From positions 6,889,637 to 6,953,636 of the forward strand of contig CM072514.1 in the NCBI GenBank assembly GCA_036898135.1: 64,000 nt of DNA. The letters are read 5' to 3'. Both the position numbers and the translations under genes were made by a program. Each line of letters starts with the position of its first letter. Position 1 is the first letter of the stretch. Source of the stretch: Oncomelania hupensis (taxonomy: Eukaryota > Mollusca > Gastropoda > Littorinimorpha > Pomatiopsidae). Positions 47,139 to 59,092 of the stretch are shown piece by piece. Under the pieces are notes generated by a model. That model did not search any database. It was not told where the DNA came from and saw nothing but the letters and a program-made list of their open reading frames with translations.

Positions 47139-48149
47139 CTGCAATGAAAGAGGGAAAGAAAAACTAATCTACAAGTACAAGCATATAATCATGTAAATTT
47201 TCAAAGTGCGTACTCCAGAATTACTAGATAGCCCTACATTTGAAACGTGAAGATAACGTTTAATGCTTGGAACCGTTATACGTATGCATATGTAGTCCTG
47301 TTGGATATTTCATGTGAAAAATTAAATCAGACCATTGGTTATTATATATAAGACATATTCAAAGGAAAATGTGTCTACTAACAACACCGATATGTTACGA
47401 CTGTATTATGATACGTGAATTCATGTTAGGTGTGAGATATAGGACTATGTGTATTCTTTTCTTTAAGTTATTAATGTATTACTATTTTTTAAATTTAGAG
47501 TTTTTAGGGAAGGGGAGTGGGTGAGGGGGGTGTCTAATATCACCATGGTGAATACATGGCACAGTGCAAGGAGGTAGAAGAAGAGGGAGACTGAAAAAGA
47601 GGTGAGAGGACAACATTCGAGAATGGACTGGCTTGACACTGAGCGAAGCCATCAGGGTTGCTGAGTAAAAAGAAAGATGGAGTATGCTGGTTAAACGATC
47701 ATCTGCGGTGCCCCAGCGACCTTAGAGTTACGGGTTAGGATAGGAATACGTTATATTTTGAAAACAAAACTGACTAAAGAATTGTTTTGTAGCATTATCG
47801 GACGTAATTTTAAGCTAGCTATCTTCTTCTATCCTATCCCGTAACTCTGAGGTGGTAGGGGCACCACAGATGATCGTTTAACCAGCGCACTCAATCTTTG
47901 CCTGTCCTCAGAAACTCTCATGACCTCACTCAGTTTCAAACCAGTCCATTCTCGAATGTTGTCCTCCCACCTCTTTTTTGCAAGGCCTGATGATCTTGTG
48001 ACGTGGCCATACCATCGGAATTTTCGTTTCTTCACCACTGTGAGCAGTTCATCATGTTGTCCAATAGCTTGTGTGATGGTCTGTCGGACTTCGTCGTTGG
48101 CGATGTACTGGGTATAGGAAATGCCCAGAAGTCTTCTGTAGCACCTCAT

Positions 48150-51132
48150 GAGAGCAGCCCCTTTCAACATCACCATCATCCAGGCCTATGCCCCAACATT
48201 AGACTATGACGACAGCGAAGTGGAGGATTTCTATGAATATCTATAGGCTGTCCTTGACCAAGTGCCGAAGAAGGGCATAGTCATAGTGCAAGGCGACTGG
48301 AATGCCAAGGTTGGCCAAGATGCGCACCACAATTTGGGAGACACATGTGGACTCCACTGCAACACCGATACAAATTACAAGGGTCTGAGACTCTTGGGGT
48401 TTGCCAGATACAATTTGACACTGGAAAACACGCTTGGTCTCCACAAAAAAATCCAGACGATGTACATAGCACAGTCCCAGCGGGGAGCATCACAGCCAGA
48501 TTGAATACACCATGGTCAAGACACGCTTGAAATCAAGCATCAACATTGGCAGGACACGCACTTTTCTAGGAGCAGACGTCGGAAGTGACCACGATCTGGC
48601 TACAATGTCCTTCCGGCTACTCTTGTAGCTAGTAAACACAGTAAAGTGCACCAGACTGAAGTTCGACCTGGACAAACTGCAAGACCCGGAGGTGGAAAAA
48701 ATATTCTAAGCCACAATTGGAGGGAAATTTGCACCACTGCTCATTTTGGGAGCTGGTGAAGTAGATGCCGCCATTGAGATCCTTAGCAAACACCGCTTAA
48801 AGAAGAAACCGTGGATCACTCCTGAACTTTTGGACCTGTGTGATAAACGAAGAGAGATGAAAAAGAAAAAGAACACCTCACAGGGAGCTGAGGCCTTCCA
48901 AAAAATCAACAATGACATCCGAAAAGGCATGCGCACAGCAAAGGAGAACTGGGTAGAAGATCAATGCGAGAACAGTCTAACCAAGAACAACAGCAAGGAG
49001 GCCTACCAGACTGAAGCGGCTGACAAGTGTTAAACAGCCAAAAGTCTCCACGATTCAAAGCAAATCTGGCATATGCCTTACAGAGAAAAAATAAAAATCT
49101 TGGATAGATGGACAGAGTACTGCTCTGACCTTTACAACCACACACCAAACGGAGACCCATCAGTTCTAGCATGTCCAGAGAACAGAGTGGAGGAAGAGAT
49201 CCTCCCACAACTCTGCGAGAGGAAGTTGAGGCAACGGTGCAGTCGCTGAAGAAAAGGAGGTCAGGGGGAGTGGACAACATACCCGCTTAACTGCTTCAAG
49301 CACGAGGAGAAGCGAAGATTGACGCCCTCACCATTATCTGTAACAAGATCTGGCAGAGTGGGGAGTGGCCTACACCATGGACCCAATCGCCTGTCATCAC
49401 TCTTCCCAAAAAGGGTAACCTTCAGGGTTGCGTTCACGATGGCACTATGTATGACTATGTATTGCTGCGCAGCCGTTCACAGTCACTGCGTATGAACACG
49501 TAGTGCTACTTTTTCCTACACCTCTCGAGCGCGCAGTGGATTGTATGAAAGCTCATACAAAAATGGCGGACGCTGGCGGTAGCGAAAGATATGTGCCACA
49601 GTTTTTTTTTTATTTGTCCATAAATTGTCTTTAACGAGTCCCCTCTACATTCGTCCTCGTCCGAATCGTCAATTAACTCCAACATAATAGTCTGAAGTAA
49701 AGCTTTTAGGTTTTCTTCGACACTGACGACAGCCATTCTTTTTTCCGGACTCTGTGAGCATGCGCGTAAATTTGCTGCGCTACACACGGTTCACGCGCAC
49801 ACTGTAGCGGCCTCTACATATTGTATGTGGGTAGTGGAGCGTGAACGCTACCCTGGTGTGTGAACATTACCGCACTATCAGACTCATCAGCCATTCCAGC
49901 AACGTCCTCCTAAAATTAATACTCAACAGATTGAAATCCCAAGCTGAACAAATCATAGTTAAAGAACAAGCAGGATTCAGGGCTGGGCGAAGTACCACTG
50001 AACAGATTTTCAACCTCAGAATAATCTACGAGAAATACCTACAGCACCAACAACATCTATATCATGTGTTTGTAGACTTTAAGAAAGGGTTTGACCGAGT
50101 CTGGCATGCAGCTCTGTGGGCAACCACGAGAGTGTCGAAAACAGCAGCCCTAAAACTATTGAAGTCATCAAAAACCTGTATGACAAGGTTACCAGTGCAA
50201 TCCTCCACAACAGGGCCATCGGAAACTTGTTCAAAACAACAATCGGTGTGCGTCAAGGATGCCGACTCTCTCCAACACTTTTCAACATCTTCCTATAACG
50301 CATCATGTCAGATGCTCTTGCAGATCACGAAGGCACAGTCAGCATAGGAGGTAGAGCAATCTCCAACCTCCGTTTTTCGGCTGACATTGATGGATTGGCT
50401 GGAGATGAACAAGAACTTGAACAGCTGGTTCAGAAGCTTAACACCACCTTCAGAGCCTGTGGAGTGGAAATAGGTGCAGAGAAGACCAAAATGATGTCCA
50501 ACAACACCAATGGCATCAACATGGACATCAATGTCCAAGGCCAATCCCTCAACACAGTGCATAAATTCAAATATTTAGGAGCCATTGTATCAGACAATGG
50601 GTTCCGACAGGAAGTCCTCTCCAGGATCGCACAAACATCTGCAGCCCTGCTGACAAGTTTGAAGCACATTTGGAAAGACGGGACCATCAGTCTACATTCC
50701 AAGGTAAGGCTGCTGCGTTCCCTTGTCATCCCCATCTTCATATACACTTGCGAAACATGGTATCTCACAGCAGATCTTCAACGAAGAATACAAAGCATGA
50801 AGATGAGGTGCTACAGAACACTTCTTGGAATTTCCTATACCCAACACACCACCAACAACGAAGTCCGACAGACCATTGGACAACACGATAACATGCTCAC
50901 AGTGGTGAAGAAACGGAAACTCCAATGATATGGCCACGTCACCAGAGCAGGAGGCAGAACAAGAGGGAGATAGAAAAAGAGGCGGGAGGACAACATGCAA
51001 GAATGGACTTGCTTGACATTGAGCGAAACCATTAGGGTTGCTGAGGACAGAAAAAGATGAAGTACGCTAGTTAAACGGTCATCTGTGGTGCCCCAACGAC
51101 CTTCGAGTTATGGGATAGGATAGGATAGATAG
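48150..51132 (+). pseudogene. RTE-like LINE copy B (copy 2)
   Basis: Duplicate of 18930-21912 with no indel differences; RT end frame at 50305-50928. Confidence 0.85.
49423..49855. mobile_element. 433-bp TIR element in RTE-like copy B (copy 2)
   Basis: Identical to 20203-20635. Confidence 0.7.
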
Positions 51133-51324
51133 GATGAGGTAAGAAAGTGCGTAACTCCGGTGAGTTTTATTTTGATTGGTTTATTGTGTCAAGCTGGGAC
51201 GTTCCCCGTTTATCTAGTTTGTTATATAAATAACTATGCATTGTCTATAGGGTCCCGCTGACTGCTGATAAAACTCTACTTTAAGTAGCATGCTGTATGC
51301 AGTTGTTATGCTGGTTGCTGAGAA

Positions 51325-51565
51325 TGAATGAACATTGAAGTTTTAACGTCTACACCCACCATTAGCGATATGGCAGGCGGGGATAAACATCCAATAAAAC
51401 AAGGGGTAGGGACCTAAATCAACACTGAACCACAATAGCAATCATACTGCTAAAATAAACAGTGAAAAATGGCCACGTTTTATTTAGCCCACCACGGGAT
51501 TCGAACCTTAGTCATCGATGTGCCAGGCGAATGCTCTACCACTTGAGCTACCGCGGTGGACTGTT
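51325..51565 (-). mobile_element. tRNA-derived SINE with (ATTC) tail (copy 2)
   Basis: Identical to 22105-22345. Confidence 0.75.
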
Positions 51566-52224
51566 TGCTGAATACAGTTGGAAAACCTCATAACGACGAC
51601 TCCTGCCTAGTTGCTGAGTGATAGGGTTGTTGCGTTGTTAACGAATTCGAGTTCCTCAAGATTCAAGCATCGGGGCTGAATCGAATATTGCCGTGTAACC
51701 TAACCCCTTCGCAGAAATTTGATATGTGTAAGCTAACTTGGTTTTTAGAAAAAAAGAGAAGTTTCTAAGCAATTGAAGCAATTTGAACATTTTGTTTCTG
51801 TAGATTTTATTTTGTATCAGTTTGGAGTCAAATTACATTACAAAGTGCTTTCTTAATTTCCAGTGACTCATCTTGGGGCAAGCAGAAAATAAACCGGAGG
51901 AAATTTAAGACCAAAAAAAATATAATAATAAAAATAAGATGCAGGCTATTCCAGATAAAATAAGATAAGATAAGATAAGATAAGATAAGACAACTTTATT
52001 ATCTTTTACAAGAAATTACATTGTGGTGTACAATTACAATCAACAAGGAATAAACATCACAATAATAATAACAACAATCATAATGACAATGAGGATAAAA
52101 ATGCACAGTCACATATGAATATAATTACACTTATGCATGCTAACATTAAACGACAGCAAATGTTAAATGAAATTATTTTGGGCAAACAAACACTCACACA
52201 CACACGCACACACACACACACATG

Positions 52225-53002
52225 TCATTTATTAAGTAATGAGACAGCCTTTGGAATAAAACTGTTTTTCGTTCTGACCCTTTGTGTTTGGTTGCGCCTT
52301 CGAAAAGGCAGGAGCTGGAAGTGGTGCGCAAGCACATGAGTGCTATCCAGCACAAAGCAACTGGCTTTCCGCACAACACGTCTTTCATACAACACCTGCA
52401 GACTCTCTTGTTTACTCCCACAACCCTCCCATAGACTTTCACCACTCGATCCAGCACACTTTTGTTTTTTACACACAAACTTCCATACCAGCAGATAAAA
52501 GAAAAAGGTAAGAACGGACTCAATAAAAGAAGAGTAAAAGGTCTGAAGGATGCGGCTACTGACTTGAAGATTTCGAAGTTTTTGAAGGCAGTAAATTCTA
52601 GACTGACATGTTTTGTGGATGGCCTGAGTGTTTGCAGTGAAGTTCAGTTTCTCGTCAATGATGGTTCCCAGGTATTTGTATTGAGTGACTCTCTCGACTG
52701 TAACACCATCAATGACAAGGTCTGGAATGAGGGCGTTGTTTTTACGAAAGTCAATGACCAGTTCCTTAGTTTTCTTGACATTTAAGTCCAGATAGTTTTG
52801 TTTGCACCAGGAGCTGAACCAATCAACTGCAGAGAAATACACAGCATTTGAATTGGACAGGTCCTCAAGGGCACAATCGTCCGAGTACTTTATGACCGGT
52901 GTGGCGTCAGTTCCTCTGCAGTCGTTTGTGTAGAGCGTGAAAAGTACCGGAGAAAGAACCGTACCCTGAGGAGCTCCTGTGGACGTTTGTTTGAGAGATG
53001 AG
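52225..53002 (-). pseudogene. LINE RT C-terminal part
   Basis: From 53002 the frame reads S-T-G-A-P-Q-G-T-V-L-S-P, then Y-S-D-D-C-A-L (catalytic box with Ser in place of Ala, about 52881) and C-K-Q-N-Y-L-D-L-N-V-K-K-T-K-E-L. It goes on with Y-K-Y-L-G-T-I-I and Q-K-L-R, and ends R-T-K-N-S-F-I-P-K-A-V-S-L-L-N-K. Between about 52420 and 52510 the proper residues (C-W-Y-G-S-L) lie in a neighbouring frame, so there is a pair of frameshifts. Confidence 0.8.
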
Positions 53003-54497
53003 TGTGACGAGATTACTAGTTTTACCCTGCCTATTTACTATTTAGCCTTGTTTAGTCATTGTAACCTTAGAAAGTTAGTGTATTACACAGCCGCCGATTA
53101 CAGTATAGGAGGTACACACACTGCGAGCTTGACGCAGGCAGTTAGTGACGTCAGCACTGTGTGCCTTGAATCTGAAAGTTTTAACCAATGGGACGCAGGC
53201 AGAGTGGTTAGAGCCGGTTCTGACTGGGTCAAAACCTAGCATAGCTTAAGTCAGTGCTACGAAAGACACCGAAGTCTACACAGCTAGACCGGAGCAGAGA
53301 ACTATCTTCACTCATAGACCAGGAAACAGGACTTTAGAATCTTAGAATTCTATCAAGTAGCCACGAGGCCTGACTTTGTCAAACAGGTAAATGAACATAC
53401 TTCTGTTTCATCGTGATATATTTATATTATTGTTGAAATTATGTTTGTAGAATTTGCTATGCATAAATGTGGATTGTTCGTCCAACGTTGCGTGACCACG
53501 TGGCGAAACACGACCGGTTGCGCCGCCATGTTGTATACCTGACGGAACCACTGTTGTTGAACCTATATGTATGTTTGCAGACCAGTGGCTGTACCAGTGA
53601 ATGTTTATATTAGTATTAATTCTGTATGTGTGTAGTTAGCCACGATTGATATTTATGTATGTATAAAAACTTAGAGTTGAGATTCCAGTTGACCACGGAC
53701 GTAGCAGAATGTTCGTCGCTTATGTATAGAGATGTGGAGCTATCACTGAGGGCTACTTTGGCTTTCAGTGAGACGCTCTGCACAAACCGATTGTTCAGGG
53801 TTGTGCAGAATTTCGTCTATTATATTACAGACGAGCAGGCGAGATATCCCGTGCGCCCAACTCCACAGGAAAACCAAGTTGGCTGTTTAGCCCCTACAGC
53901 ACAAGACTGAGGGAGCAACCCTGGAAAACCCCCTGCAAGACCCCACAGCGTGGCAAGGGACCAAACTACACGACGACACCGCGTGTACCAGAAGCTACCT
54001 CAACGAAGGACTTCAAACACACCATACTGCAGTTAAGTGACACGGAAGAAGTGCACCCAAACTGATAGCCAAAGGACCACAGTAGTCCACTCTTCAGAAC
54101 TATAGTAAAACGGACCACAGTAGTCCAATCTTCATGAAATCTAGAAGCCAGTGCCCGATGAAGACATAACAGCTGCATAGACTATCAGCGATCAAAGTAT
54201 TTGCATTGACTTATGACATTTTAAGGTATATTAGCACATCGAAGATCTTGTATAGAGTAGAAGAAATAAATGTGTGATTTTAACTGTTATCAAGTGGCTG
54301 GACTACATATGATTCATAGCCGTGTGAAAGCTAGTGTCACAGTGATCTTTTACCATTTTTCTATCTATCTCTGTACCCCAGCCTTTACACAGACCGAGCT
54401 AAACAAATAAATTTATTAAAGTAATTCAGCGGGTGACTAACTAGCAGTTCCCATCGAATAAAGCGTGAGGGTTACAGCATCCATTGTGCAGAGCCCA
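53003..54497 (+). mobile_element. LTR-like repeat, family C, second member
   Basis: Begins TGTGACGAGATTACTAG directly at the LINE break and shares its whole length with 24176-25684. AATAAATGTGTGATTTT is at 54262. It ends with CATTGTGCAGAGCC at 54497, where a different LINE starts. Non-coding. Confidence 0.5.
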
Positions 54498-55192
54498 ACA
54501 ACCCATAAACCCCACGTGACAATGAGACAGCAGAGTGAAAGCGGACGACCTGAGATCTGGACACAAGGAAGTGAACGATCCACATGACAAGTCTAGGAGG
54601 GACAGTGTAAGACAAAATCTTTTGAGCCACGAGGTGTGGCTGTATGGTATTCTGCTGACACTCGCACACTCAAGGTTCCCGTCACCCGCACTAAGACATA
54701 CGGCCAACGTGCGTTCGCTTACTCCGCACCTAAGCAGTGGAATTCCCTTCCCTCCCATATCCGCAACATACAATCAACACAAGCATTCAAAAAGGCCCTC
54801 AAAACCCACCTCTTCAAACTGCATAATTCAGATTGATTTGTATCCCGCTGCGCTGCCATTCTCTCATCTTTTGTCTATGTCTGATCCGTAAGTTTATACA
54901 CGGCTGTAAATATTCATACTGTTTTTCTTCCTGGGCCTAACCGGGCATATAAATAGCTGTGAATAGGTTTTCTGTCTTTTTTGTCATGTGTGCACATAGT
55001 TGTAAATAGTCTATTTCGGTCTTTTTTTGTAATTTATGTACATAGTTGTAAATAGTCTGTACCTTTACTGTTCCGTCTTTGGTGTATTGTAGCAAAAGTG
55101 ATGTTTTATCGAGTGCATGTATATGTAATGACTATGTAAAGCGTTGTGAGTCTGGTCATAGGCTGGAGTACCCGCTATATAAAAATCCGTTA

Positions 55193-55266
<74 letters not shown>
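54498..55266 (+). mobile_element. CR1-like LINE 3' end with (TTA)n tail, plus strand
   Basis: Coding tail 54636-54836 has K-T-Y-G-Q-R-A-F-A-Y-S-A-P-K-Q-W-N-S-L-P and K-T-H-L-F-K before TGA. The 3' UTR ends with GTAAAGCGTTGTGAG...GCTATATAAAAATCCGTTATTG and (TTA)n at 55195-55266, the classic CR1-type end. 5'-truncated; inserted in the minus-strand LINE in the opposite direction. Confidence 0.85.
55195..55266 (+). repeat. (TTA)n microsatellite
   Basis: 24 perfect TTA units forming the 3' tail of the CR1-like fragment. Confidence 0.95.
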
Positions 55267-55749
55267 GAAAGCAGAAGAAAAGTCTATAAATAGAATACGG
55301 ACAAAGGAACCAGAGGTCTCTAAATGATCATAAGCATTGTGGAGAAGCGTCAGAGTAGCGTCGTCGGTACTACGATTCGGTTTGTATGCAAATTGAAGAG
55401 GGTCAGAGAAAGGCTGAGTGTGACAAAGAAGACGAGACAGAAGAATCCGTTCGAGACATTTCATAGCTATGGATGTCAGGACAACAGGGCGGTAGTCGTT
55501 GAGTTCTTTGGGTTTACTGTTTTTGGGCACGGGACAGATGACAGAGTGTTTCCATACACGAGATACAACACAGTCCCTGACTGACCACGAGAATAGCTGA
55601 CTGAATACTAAGCACAACTGTGCAGCGCACCACTTCAAGGTCCGACCCCCTATACCATCAGGGCCAGTGGCCTTTCTCAAATTCAGTCTTTTAAACATGG
55701 ACCCAACTGTGGCACCATCGATCTCAAAGTCAGCATCACCATCAACCAC
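55267..55749 (-). pseudogene. LINE RT N-terminal part
   Basis: R-K-A-T-G-P-D-G-I-G-G-R-T-L, V-C-P-V-P-K-type strand (V-I-C-P-V-P-K), N-D-Y-R-P-V-V-L-T-S, Q-F-A-Y-K-P-N-R-S-T-D-D-A and L-F-I-D-F-S-S-A-F-N: RT motifs 0 to 3 (first catalytic Asp in F-I-D-F). Stops exactly where a plus-strand (TTA)n tail begins at 55266; the following poly-Asn is that microsatellite. Confidence 0.85.
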
Positions 55750-55821
55750 GTCTTGTTCTAAATGAGAAATAATATCATCAACGTCGTCTTTTGTATCATC
55801 GCGTTCAAAACGGCAGTAGAA

Positions 55822-56648
55822 TCAATTTAGTTCTTCTGACATTTTAATTCGGTTTTCAAAAGGAAGGTCACAATTAGTGGACTTCAGCTTCGCTTGACCG
55901 GACAGGGTTTTCAACCCCTTCCACGCATCAGCCAGGTTAACGCGCTCGAACTGTGATTCTACCTTTTCCTTATATTGCCGTTTAGCATCCTGACTTTCCT
56001 TTCTTAGTTTTGCTTGAACACGCCTACGTTCAGCTTTATCACCGGTTTGAAATGCAATTTTCTTTTCGTTTAGCGTGGCTTTGAGTGACTTTGAGACCCA
56101 AGGTTTGTTATTTGGAATTTTTTTAATAGTTTTGGTAAGGATGACAGTACCCTCGCAGAACTTAACATAGTCAGAAATAACATCAGCAGCTTCATTTACA
56201 CCATCACTAGATTCCAAAAACATGTTCCAGTCAGTACAGTCAAAACATCCTTGTAACTGTTCAATGCTTTCAGAAGACCAAACTTTCACTGTTTTTTTTT
56301 ACAATGGGTTGTGATCTGATGTTAGGCAGGTAAGATGGAATGAGATAAACACAATCATGATAAGATTTACCAAGATGGAAGTACAAAGGATTTATAGGCA
56401 TCAGGAATGTTGCCATATAGACGATCAATGGTATTGTTTTGACGAGTGGGGATAGACACATACTGATGAAATGAGGGTAAACAAGTGCACAAGTCACAGC
56501 TATTGAAATCTCCTGCAATAAAGTTAGGTGCATCAGGGGAGATCATTTGTAGCTCATGGACGACATCGGCGATCTGGGTCGCGGCACGTGCGGGGTTAGC
56601 ATGGGGAGGTATGTAGATAACGTGACAAAACATCAAAACATCATACAA
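55822..56648 (-). pseudogene. LINE endonuclease end and linker
   Basis: 56648-56367 has P-N-F-I-A-G-D-F-N-S-C-D-L (endonuclease G-D-F-N box) and N-N-T-I-D-R-L-Y-G. A shifted frame then passes through a run of T at about 56289 into the linker, with K-P-W-V-S-K-S-L-K and K-R-Q-Y-K-E-K-V-E. 5'-truncated near 56650, only about 200 bp from exon 2 of the host gene. Confidence 0.8.
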
Positions 56649-56871
56649 AATTAACTATGACAAATAGGTCTTATTTATCAGAATGTGATAAATCAATACT
56701 GAAGAACAGAGCAACGCCTGATAATTCGAACATTCAGCTCAGACTTTGTGTCTTAGTAGGCCTACTGCATGGTTCCTGTCGCGTTGTAAACGAAACGTCC
56801 TGTCTGAACTACATAGGAAATAGTGACAATATTATACGATATAGGCAGATATAATGATTTTAGAAGCATAC

Positions 56872-57072
56872 CTCTGGCATAAATGCTGATCCATTCAACT
56901 GTGTAACTGCCATTTAGGTTCACTTGCCAGTAAACATTCGTGTCTGAGTTGCCTGTGTGGATGCAGTTGCCTGGGTAGCTTGTTGTTGTATTACCGTTAA
57001 TCGCAGCTTGACAGGAATCTTGTTGATCGTATCTGCTGGATTGAGCACATCTTTGGTTCAGGGCAACATTAT
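56872..57072 (-). CDS. Exon 2: N-terminal half of FTP (fucolectin/F5-8C-like) domain
   Basis: Seen: 201 bp between an acceptor (TTTCAG) and a donor (G|GTATGC), phase 1 at both ends and no stop. The 67 residues start N-V-A-L-N-Q, then A-I-N-G-N, C-I-H-T, V-Y-W-Q-V-N-L and I-S-I-Y-A-R. This is the first half of the fucolectin-tachylectin-4-pentraxin fold, where family members show NVALGKP, AVDGN, CxHT, WWxVDL and IxIYNR. Known: FTP domains are beta-sandwich lectin modules that bind fucose or other glycans with a bound calcium, commonly secreted in molluscs and fish. Its partner half is exon 3 at 46896-47138, about 9.7 kb downstream in the transcript. Only one copy of this exon exists in the window because it lies outside the duplicated unit. 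Which sugar is bound cannot be told. Confidence 0.85.
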
Positions 57073-57687
57073 CTGAAATCATCAAAGCACGGCATCTTCA
57101 TACACACGTACAAGCTAGGGGAGGGGGAAGGGGGGTCCAAATTCGAAAGTCCCCCGGGCCCCCACTTGAGGGGGGCCCCCAAAGGAGTGTCCGAAAAATT
57201 GTTTTACATTAAATATTAAGCCACCGGCACCATGTAATCTTGCTATTCACGTTGTTATATAAGTTAGTGACACCAAAGAGCTTATTGCGGAAAGAGGGGG
57301 AACTTCCATTATGTCAAAATGCGAGACACTCTCACGGATTATTTCCCTTTGCTCGGGTTGGCTATATTTCATCATCTGCTATATGAATGATCTGTGCGTG
57401 GTAACTTATTGAGCCTATGCCATTGCAAAAGAACATTTTTATGGCAACGTTTGCAAAAACCAAACTTTTAACCATCATTATTATTAACATTCCGCTACTG
57501 CTGTCTTTTTTTTTTAATGTTTACTTATTGACATTTATTAGGTGCTTTTATGCTGCTTATGTGTGTATGTCATAGGTTCGTTTTCTGCCCTGGAATTTAT
57601 TATTTTTTAATCAACGACAGATATTTTGAAATTAAAATATGCATGACAGACTGTTTCATTTATCCGAAACTGTGTAAATCCGTAATC

Positions 57688-57688
<1 letters not shown>

Positions 57689-57725
<37 letters not shown>

Positions 57726-57737
57726 GAGAGAGAGAGG
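57689..57737 (+). repeat. (GA)n microsatellite
   Basis: About 48 bp of GA with one GT change, inside the THAP transposon remnant. Confidence 0.9.
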
Positions 57738-58419
57738 GCTAGGGGGGTTGGGGGAAGAGAGAGCTCTGTCATTCAATCAATTAATCACAATAAAGCACAA
57801 TAACAAAATGTTTCACTAATAGTGTGAATTTAATTTATATCAGGTGTCCCCCTACCCCCAACCCTCTCACCTCCCACATCACTGGCTTAATAACATCAGT
57901 CACTTCATGGAAAATAATTAATTAATCAGACAGAACAATCAGAACCTAGACTACAACATTCCACGCAATATAGATCTAATGCGCAGAAATTCACAGATCA
58001 GAACAATGACTGAGTTTCTACATTACTTTTTTTTCCCGTTTACACTCAAACGAAAAGGGATTACAACAGATCAAGGACCATTTTTGTGCCTAGGTAAGGG
58101 GTTATCTTGCACAGTATTTGATCACGAGGAGAAAACAGACTTAGTCTAATTTAACTTGTTAACATAAGCAGTTTGACGAAGCCAAACTGCCAATCTGACA
58201 TCTACTTTTGAAATATAAGCACAAATATAGTCAAACAACATAGCAATAACGTAAACAGTGAGCGACCTGTTGAACGTAAACTGTCAGCAAGCAAACTGTT
58301 TTGGATTTAGCACATAGGTATAACATGAATCATTGAAGCCGCTCTCCGATTGTTTTAACACTAAAAACACTGCAGCGGTCTTAGTTTAGGCCTACATAAA
58401 CACAAACAAATGAAGTTTT

Positions 58420-58641
58420 TCAATTGCAATTTACCTTTCTTTGTCTCTTGGAAATTTGAAAAAAGGACTTGCCAACACAACTTTTCTTGTATCTGGCATT
58501 ATGACAATTGATGGCTGTGCAAAAGTCACCGCCCTGTTTCACTCGGTCGCCTTTTGACTTTCTGCCACGAGCCATTTTCAGCATGTCGACAAGGGAGCAT
58601 AACTCGTACTTTTCGTCTCGCGGTTCTGTACCAAGGTCCAC
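58420..58641 (-). pseudogene. THAP-type zinc finger N-terminal fragment
   Basis: From an internal Met (M-A-R-G-R-K) the frame has F-C-T-A-I-N-C-H-N-A-R and K-S-F-F-Q-I-S-K-R-Q-R-K, resembling the start of a THAP domain (C-x4-C, then F-F-x-F/I-P). It ends at a plausible donor AAAG|GTAAAT at about 58434. THAP domains bind DNA in P-element and Kolobok-like transposases. The remaining zinc ligands are not found nearby. Confidence 0.5.
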
Positions 58642-58808
58642 CTCTTTCTATCATTAAGCTCTTTGGTGACACTGTTGCAATTTGTTTTATACTTATAGAT
58701 TTATTAAGTACATTATCTCGATCATGTCATGATGTCGAATGTCAAAATGCAGGGGCCCCCAAAGAGGCCAAGCCCACCGGGCCCCCAAATCCCTAGCTAC
58801 GCCACTGC

Positions 58809-59092
58809 ATTTAATCAAGTGTTGCGCTGGCACTTTTAGTTTTGCGTTCGTAAAGTCCACTGTCCTGAAAAGTCGCATCCAAAGCCAAAGAATGTGTATA
58901 AACGCAATATTTCACGATTAGCACGACCTCTGCTTAATTTGTCAAATAAATATGTCTTATGTTTTTGACGTGAACGATAAAGTAAGAAAGGAAGTTACAA
59001 AACAAATTGGAAAAAGATTGGGTTCTCCCTAGTCCATCATTTGAAAGGAAACCCGTAATATCATCAACGTGATAAATGCGATTTTATTTTCA
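58809..59092. other. Intron 1 sequence, nothing recognised
   Basis: No coding or repeat signature seen. Confidence 0.5.

Larger units (their letters stand above)
51958..56650 (-). mobile_element. CR1/Rex-like LINE, minus strand, split by nested insertions
   Basis: From the 5' side: endonuclease fragment (56648-56367), linker (56289-55822), RT N-terminus (to 55267), a 2.26-kb block of foreign sequence (53003-55266), RT C-terminus (53002-52225), 3' UTR and a (TTATC)n tail at 51958-51991. Motifs A-P-Q-G-T-V-L and Y-L-G-T-I-I fit CR1/Rex/L2-like LINEs. About 40-50 RT residues between S-S-A-F-N and the A-P-Q-G box are missing, so the nested insertion came with a deletion. Confidence 0.8.
57110..58808 (-). 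mobile_element. THAP-containing DNA transposon remnant
   Basis: The right end, reverse complemented, reads CAGTGGCGTAGCTAGGGATT then GGGGGCCCGGTGGG. The left end has AAGCTAGGGGAGGGGG and CCCCCGGGCCCCC/GGGCCCCCAAAG, a degraded counterpart. Such CAGTGGCGTAGC ends occur in several animal DNA transposons. The only coding trace is the THAP fragment near the right end. Left boundary and target duplication are not defined; it lies in intron 1. Confidence 0.5.

Noticed and set aside
52194..52523. An independent minus-strand protein
   Set aside because: It is the neighbouring-frame part of the LINE RT C-terminus after a frameshift.
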